This document shows positions 59,401 to 64,000 of a stretch of 64,000 bases of DNA, in pieces. Source of the DNA: Varroa destructor (taxonomy: Eukaryota; Arthropoda; Arachnida; Mesostigmata; Varroidae); contig NW_019211454.1 of NCBI RefSeq assembly GCF_002443255.2, forward strand, positions 137,936 through 201,935, given 5' to 3'. The notes under the pieces were generated by a model that was not told the DNA's origin, did not search any database, and saw only the letters and a program-made list of their open reading frames with translations. Each line of letters opens with the position of its first letter. The first letter of the stretch is position 1. The translations under genes were made by a program, and so were the position numbers.

Positions 59401-62400
59401 TAGTTTCTTGCAATCTAAAATGAACGTTCACAGCGGATATTTGATATTGCAACAATTTGGTGATCGATTAGGTTACTTCTCTCAGTTTGCTGTTTTTTAC
59501 AGCATAATGTTTTACTCGATGCAAGAAATAAATCTTTAATAACTGTAGTAAACAAAAAAAAAGCAGGTCAATTTTAAAGTGCAGTCAAATCCTCTGTAAA
59601 CTTAAATTGCTGTACAGTTCTTTTGCATTCGTTGCTGCGGAAACACCATCACTACAATGTTTCTAACAAAAAAAAAATAGAGCTTTAAAAATAAAGCTAG
59701 CATTTTGAAAGCTAGTTTAAAAAAAAATGCTATCCTCATCTTCAACTTTTCTCCTGATCGATTAAGAAATTTAATCGTATGGTAGTATCTGGGTCCCTGA
59801 CAGCTTGGCGGTGATACTAGACGTAAAACTCGAATCAGAGAGATAAACAGAAGTGATGGCATCCCTACGTTTTCACCTTTAAGTCCGGTACTGCCATCGA
59901 GCGTTGCTCCAAGTCCGTGGTGGCGTACTGGTACTATTTTTCTGCAACCTGTAAGGAAATGATGGGCTAATAATTAATGAGCTAATTATTAATCAGAAGT
60001 TTAACTACTGTTAACTCATATGATCGTACTGTTACTTTTGTGAATTTTTACAAGTATACTAATTGGTGTGCGCATGCATATCTAGTAGTATAACGTATTT
60101 AGTAGTATAATCCAACGATGATATGTAATACATATACTGTGTTTCGACCGTTTTATACGAATTCGTTTATACTTAGAAGCAAAACAGTTGGACTTAATTT
60201 TTTTAGTTAGCCCTCCTAGTTTCTGCGCGAAACAAAATCGCGACTAAATGGTCTCTCGAGCTTCAAGGAGCTTAGCGTTTGAGGACCACATAAACTGCCA
60301 CCACAAGAGTCCCTAATCCGAAACCTAGGATAGTGAGCTGTTTTTTCGTTCTCATACATCGTGAGGCACATTATCGCTTTTTGTCGTAAAACGCCTCTGC
60401 AAATGCAATTTACTGTCATCGTGACCTATCTGTAGTGAAAGTAAACAAATATAGTTTTTCAAACATCCTATTGGCATTGGGAACTCCATTAAGATAGTGA
60501 CCTTCTTGAACGCTATAATAAGCTTGCACCTATGAAGTTGCCTTTAGAAATGAATATGACAGATCTAGAACGTATATATATATATATATATGTAAGAAGG
60601 GAGGGTTGTATATATGCGCAATATAGTAGATTACCAAACGATACCTACTATATCTTAAGTGGCATGTGCTTTAAACGTAAATCCGTCTTGCAAAGCTAGA
60701 ATGCAATTTTACAAGACTTTATTGACGATAATTAGTTAGCAACAACTTAATTGCAAAACCGAAATTTAGATACTAGGATCAAGATGCCTCTCGCCAAACC
60801 CGCACACAGTGTATAGTTCAACATTATTAGTAGAAATATTCATAGGACCCCCGTTACTATAGTAAAAACGTTCTCGAAAGTAAAGCCGCCCATTATCCAG
60901 GTAATTGAATTGACTAAAGCTGAGGCAAATGCTTAAGTGATCTCCAGTAAGCAATTTAAAAAAAATCTTACGAAGAAAACCCCTCCGTTGTAAAATTTTT
61001 CCAATGCACCTGATGTATCAAAATCAGCATTTAACGAATTATGTCTGCCTAACTGGTCCAACTTACTAAGACCACGCTACAAAATTATTATAAACAAATT
61101 ACGGCTTGAGTATTTCGCCTTTACTGTCCGTTTCAACCCTGCTCCTTACGAATCGTCCGTAAGTAGATTTGAATATATTTGTACGCAGAAAAAAGTTCAA
61201 GAGTAAAACTGTTGGCAGGTTTTAGCTGGTGCGTGACAAATGTTGAGAACTACGGGACACTGTTCAATTGTATGGGGGATCTACTTAATTGTTAAGTTAT
61301 GAAATACTCCGTAAGGCACTCTAGATCTACACAATGATAAACATGATCCACCGACCCGCACTGAGGGTTGCTACCTGACGCATTCTACGGGGCGGCGCAT
61401 TCAACTTAGGGAAAATTGGGTGGGCTGTTCCGGTCGTAGCGGGCACGCGTTTACCGCTACTTCTGGTAGTGAGGATTACGTTCTACCCGAAATCGATGAT
61501 CTGCGTTATTAACAGACTCTGTGCGGTTTCTGAAAAGTCCGAAGACCTTCAATTCCTAGATTTTTCTTAGATTCAGAATTTAATAGCCGTTTTAGATAGA
61601 CTACCTGCAAAAAGACATATTGCTTGGTCCCTACACATTTTTGTGGTACGAAGAACCTGAGTAGAACAGCACCGGTGCTGATTGTGCCTTGACACTCAGA
61701 ATTATAGAAAAAGTAAAAGTAATAAAAACGGGCTTTACTATCTCGTGGTATGTTTTGTGTACGTATCAATAAGCAGCACAAACCTATTTTTGGAACAGTG
61801 TATATGACAAATGTGGCTTTCTTATATGCGGCTGAGATACGCAACTCTGTTGCCAAGGCACTTATACTGGATGACTTCAAAATAAGGATAGTAATATATA
61901 TATTAACTGTATCCTGTAAACGCAGCCTAAGGTGTCCTATATTTGGGTAAGGGTAAGCAATTTTTATACGGTTTCCAATAAAATATAATGAGCACAGTAT
62001 TCTGGCTAATGTCCTAAGGGTATGTCCAAGTCTTTGAGACCAATGCAGAAACGATTTACGAAGTTGAAGACAAAAGGGAAATATCGTTTAGCAAATGTCA
62101 AGTGCCTTCTAGATTTTTTCATTATGTGGGCATGGACAATCCAACCCGCCAGCCGTCGGTATGTTAGGAATAATAGCCAATGGATTTAGTTATGGTAGTT
62201 AGGTTGGTTCAATAGTAGTTACATTATCTACAAGGTCGTTCAGGACATGGCATGATAAATACGGCCAATGAACATCTAACCACTGGCGAAGTATACTTAT
62301 GTATTAGAACAGGTATAGATAATAGCCCACCAGATCTCTGGGTTGCGTAAACTGACTGAGAAGTTGAATGTTATAATGATTGTAAAATCTTGTGCTCACT

Positions 62401-62611
62401 TTCAAGTTAGTTTTATGTCGTACATCAACAGCGGTCAAATTTAAGCTCCTTGAACAACACGTATTTTGAGCTGGCCAATTTAGCTCGATTTCTGATACAA
62501 TAAGCAACGAAAACCCTGTAATGCAACTATTTTTTTTGCAGTAATCGGAATCAACAGGTTGGGCTTGACGCAAACTATCACCATTATAAGAACAAGAAAT
62601 ATTACAAATAA
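56125..62611 (+). CDS. putative multi-pass membrane protein, function unknown
   Basis: A five-exon model: 56125-56491, 58640-58841, 59821-59950, 61777-61946, 62542-62611. All introns are GT-AG and each junction is in phase, giving 312 residues. It starts at ATG 56125 (MSDLVSWLRRRQSLGK). Hydrophobic segments lie near 24-43 (SSLLLIVYHIVYI), 58-75, 106-118, 128-146 (SLAFESLTLFVCSVL), 240-255 and 272-284. A basic, Ser/Pro-rich hydrophilic stretch (about 170-230) contains RSSKKSKFSKER and FSPLSPVLPSS and would face the cytosol or nucleoplasm. The C terminus is basic and Tyr-rich. I recognise no family. Exons 1-3 are better supported than 4-5. No promoter was identified. Confidence 0.45.
58640..58841 (+). 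CDS. membrane-protein model exon 2
   Basis: Acceptor TTTGATAG, donor AG|GTAATA. Completes a Gly codon and encodes QWSASYSLAFESLTLFVC, a membrane helix, then MVRQLQMRLRHEGFSRVED and a basic tail. An in-frame ATG in it (58720) could be an alternative start. Confidence 0.5.
59821..59950 (+). CDS. membrane-protein model exon 3
   Basis: Acceptor GATACTAG, donor CCT|GTAAGG. Forty-three codons: RKTRIREINRSDGIPTFSP then SPVLPSSVAPSPWWRTGTIF. Phase 2 in, 0 out. Confidence 0.5.
60573..60591. repeat. (TA)n microsatellite
   Basis: About nine TA units. Confidence 0.9.
60766..60913 (-). CDS. possible antisense terminal exon with poly(A) signal
   Basis: Minus strand, after acceptor CAGCTTTAG: QFNYLDNGRLYFRERFYY then SNGGPMNISTNNVELYTVC, stop at 60766. 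AATAAA on the minus strand (60718-60723) lies about 45 bases downstream. It falls inside intron 3 of the + strand membrane-protein model, so either it is a nested/antisense gene or one of the two models is wrong. Family unknown. Confidence 0.25.
61777..61946 (+). CDS. membrane-protein model exon 4
   Basis: Acceptor AATAAGCAG, donor GG|GTAAGG. Encodes HKPIFGTVYMTNVAFLYAA, EIRNSVAKALILDDFKI and a hydrophobic stretch IVIYILTVSC. Phase 0 in, 2 out. The opposite strand is also open here, which lowers confidence. Confidence 0.35.
62542..62611 (+). CDS. membrane-protein model last exon
   Basis: Very strong acceptor (TTTTTTTTGCAG). Encodes NRNQQVGLDANYHHYKNKKY and ends at TAA 62609-62611. The stop overlaps an AATAAA (62607-62612), so the 3' UTR would be only about 20 bases. 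Confidence 0.35.
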
Positions 62612-62612
62612 A

Positions 62613-64000
62613 AAGTGAGCAAGATTTAACAAAAATAAACCTATCAAAAAATAAGGTTTTCTTTTTATCTGGTAATTAAAGGCGCAACAAAATGACATAA
62701 CCTCGTAATGTTTGAGTTTGGTGAGCAGACTCTAACCATTAAATTATAGTAATACCATTGAAAGCCATGCTATGGAAGCATCTATGTCTAGTGGCTAACT
62801 AGATAATACAATACAAACTTTCCTTTCTTTTACCTCAAAGGATGAAAAAGTCACATTTTTTAGAGCAGTTAACAGAAAAACAGTCGCAAAAAAGTAGCTG
62901 CCGAATTAGCGCTTGATTTTCTTATTGAGGTACTCTACTCTGCTGATCCGCAGTAGCTCTAAATATACAAATCTAATAACAACTTAGTAACTTCTAACTT
63001 CTACAGTAAAACTGTATCAAATCTGTATCTTTCATTGTGGAACAGGTATAGCGGTTTAAAAAATATTTTGCTTGTTAGTTGTTAAAATAGGTTTTGTGTA
63101 AGTGAAGTTAGCTTGTAGAAGTAAGATAAAAATAATAATTGATATGACTTCGTCGTGGCGAAAATTGCCCTGTTTTGTCTCTTTGTAATTTTGGGTCAGA
63201 GTAATGTTTTAGATATATGGCAACTTGTCGCTAGCCAAATCTGTATCGCGTCATACAGTTTTCTAAATTGGATTAAAATGACAATGTAGATAATATAACA
63301 TGAGCTAGAGGAGAACACAATATGTAAAAAGGGCAAATTTTGCCCTCCAGGCACCTCCTAAAAATTTTGCAATATTTATGAACCCTAAAAAGACGTGGCT
63401 CTAATCTGTTTGTAAGTGGGAACGTAACCCATCTTTCCTAAGATATTTGTCGATTCTTTTTTCGCGTATCTAGAATGATATGGAAATAGCAAGCAGAGTC
63501 AAATAAGCTCGACTTTGTGTTTAACTGAATAAAGTATATTCAAGCAGTATATCAGTACTGTTTTCTGATAATTTTCGGTGTGATAGGATGAACAGGCGGA
63601 TATAGATAGCAGACTTTTGACAATATTAGCAGAAACTGTCCTGCTTAAAACACTGCGACCAGCTTGACTACTGCATTCTTTCAAGGCAGCGTCTCCTTGG
63701 CTAAAAAACCTCTCGCTATATGCGTATGAAAACAAGGGCGTTCGCAGCTAGATAGCATGATTTCGTTACTTTATCCAAATGTAGACGACATTCACGAATT
63801 GATAAGGCTTCTTACGCAGAAAATTGCGTGCTTCACCCGCTTTGGCGCTGACAGTTTTCCCCTGTAGAAAGACGGCTCAACGAAGCAGAAAAGCCGCCAG
63901 AAGTTTGAGAATTAATTCGGTAAACGGCTTCCGCTTACCCAACCCAGGCGGGCCGTTCGATTTTAGCGCAAAAAAACAATGTTCAATAAATGTTCCATTA
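62613..64000. other. AT-rich stretch at window end
   Basis: No supported gene was seen. The last 250 bases are slightly GC-richer, with no recognisable feature. Confidence 0.5.

Noticed and set aside
61509..61880. 123-codon minus-strand open frame
   Set aside because: Overlaps the + strand exon 61777-61946, which fits in phase with neighbours. The minus frame has a low-complexity aromatic stretch and no supporting exon.
62304..62573. 89-codon minus-strand open frame with a possible acceptor and GTGAGC donor
   Set aside because: Splice-like sites bound it, but no partner exon in phase was found, and it overlaps the end of a + strand exon with a stronger acceptor.
1..64000. tRNA, rRNA, CRISPR arrays, bacterial operon signals
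   Set aside because: Looked for and not seen; the window is eukaryotic nuclear DNA.

Overview
This is a 64 kb window of an AT-rich animal nuclear genome. It has GT-AG introns of 0.2 to 4.7 kb, many (TA)n tracts and a decayed Ty3/gypsy element. No prokaryotic features (operons, Shine-Dalgarno sites, CRISPR) are visible. The organism is most likely an arthropod, because one of the two recognisable genes is a Cad96Ca/Stitcher receptor tyrosine kinase, an arthropod-type gene. A chelicerate or other non-fly arthropod is possible, but the sequence does not decide it.

Two genes were rebuilt exon by exon, by reading frame, splice sites and remembered family motifs. (1) DENND11 (LCHN), a DENN-domain protein, occupies about 9.3-28.5 kb on the + strand. 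Thirteen common coding exons, including a 20-nt micro-exon, join in frame behind one of two alternative first coding exons (467 or 426 residues). (2) A Cad96Ca-like receptor tyrosine kinase occupies about 39.6-50.7 kb on the + strand. Nine exons give 632 residues: signal peptide, one cadherin repeat, one membrane helix and a tyrosine kinase domain. A third, less certain + strand model (56.1-62.6 kb, five exons, 312 residues) is a multi-pass membrane protein that I do not recognise.

Layout: 1-9.3 kb is non-coding apart from three GC-richer patches that may be promoters. 9.3-28.5 kb is DENND11, with a decayed gypsy element in its fourth-largest gap (14.9-17.3 kb). 28.5-39.5 kb is mostly non-coding with a few coding-like orphan exons on both strands, ending in a CpG-rich block with YY1-like and CCAAT motifs just upstream of the kinase gene. 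39.6-50.7 kb is the kinase gene. 50.7-53.2 kb looks empty. 53.2-55.3 kb is a GC-richer block of broken reading frames, probably old repeat. 56.1-62.6 kb is the membrane-protein model. The remainder looks empty.

The three genes lie on the same strand but have separate promoters, and nothing suggests they act in one pathway. DENND11 belongs to a family of Rab regulators; the kinase is a cell-surface receptor.
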